This document shows, piece by piece, positions 63,927 to 64,000 of a DNA stretch of 64,000 nt. The notes beneath the pieces are model-generated. The model was not told where the DNA came from and did no database searches. It worked only from the letters and a program-made list of their open reading frames with translations. Every line of letters starts with the position of its first letter. Within the stretch, counting starts at the first letter, position 1. The translations under genes were made by a program, and so were the position numbers. Source of the stretch: Roseivivax halotolerans (lineage in GTDB: Bacteria > Pseudomonadota > Alphaproteobacteria > Rhodobacterales > Rhodobacteraceae); assembly GCF_900115815.1 (NCBI RefSeq), contig NZ_FOXV01000008.1:124001-188000 (forward strand). The letters run 5' to 3'.

Positions 63927-63929
63927 GCG

Positions 63930-64000
63930 ATGGCGCAGACACTCGACGTTCTGACCGAGACACCCAGCCAGACAGCCGGTCCGTACGTCCATATCGGCTG
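63930..64000 (+). CDS. pcaG: Protocatechuate 3,4-dioxygenase alpha subunit, 5' end
   Basis: Only the first 23 codons lie in the window (MAQTLDVLTETPSQTAGPYV, then HIG). The phrase ETPSQTAGPYVHIG is the conserved N terminus of PcaG, the partner subunit of PcaH. The gene continues beyond base 64000. Confidence 0.9.
   Translation, partial: MAQTLDVLTETPSQTAGPYVHIG

Overview
This 64 kb GC-rich window comes from an alphaproteobacterial chromosome, most likely Rhodobacteraceae (Roseobacter group). The pointers are the aerobic cobalt-late B12 pathway (cobG, cobN, cobW, bluE), an hda-ppk-ppx string, an N-extended FolP and a long FolB, DUF2937, DUF6446, IalB and DUF1206 proteins, and a copA-cueR pair. 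Genes are packed tightly. Overlaps of 1-8 nt are the rule inside operons, and four convergent pairs share a 4-nt stop (CTAG or TTAG). I see no tRNA, rRNA, CRISPR array, IS element or prophage.

Layout. 1-2121: the 3' part of lpxB, an ialB-type gene, and a 437-bp gap with three terminator-like hairpins and one or two candidate small RNAs. 2122-6909: a + strand run (HerA-like ATPase, VOC protein, GNAT, TerB/J-domain protein, EEP hydrolase, small secreted protein). 6906-12489: a minus run perM-hda-ppk-ppx (polyphosphate metabolism and replication control). 12646-14509: proS and a DUF2937 gene. 14506-18584: glmM-folP-folB and a SleB-type hydrolase. 18749-26134: ppdK, glyS, two membrane-protein genes and glyQ; glyS carries an AT-rich patch. 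26290-29368: a secreted pseudo-protease, a DMT exporter and two tiny proteins.

29452-51668 is a 22 kb adenosylcobalamin island. A minus-strand operon starts at a cobalamin riboswitch (43438-43625) and runs DUF1636-cobW-cobN-cobG-cobH-cobI-cobJ-[cobK inverted]-cobL-cobE-cobM-cobB-cobA-cobF. cobO and cobQ read divergently. The lower part is made by bluE, cbiB, the threonine-phosphate decarboxylase and a phosphatase on the minus strand, and by the kinase/guanylyltransferase, the phosphoribosyltransferase and cobalamin synthase on the plus strand. The chelatase subunits CobS and CobT, BluB and a cobalt importer are not in the window.

51743-64000: metal homeostasis (Fe(III) binding protein and permease, an ArsR-permease pair, the Cu(I) ATPase with a textbook CueR promoter and cueR, and the Zur/ZnuABC zinc uptake locus), then the start of a protocatechuate operon (pcaC-pcaH-pcaG, cut by the window edge).

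The most interesting signals are: cobK lying antisense inside its own pathway operon with start codons fused back to back (CATG); a 51-bp palindromic repeat that supplies an N-terminal peptide of CobB and recurs downstream of cobO; small-RNA-like modules upstream of the HerA-like gene; a foreign-looking patch inside glyS; a FolB fused to a kinase-like domain; and arsR and zur promoters that predict leaderless mRNAs with the operator abutting the start codon.
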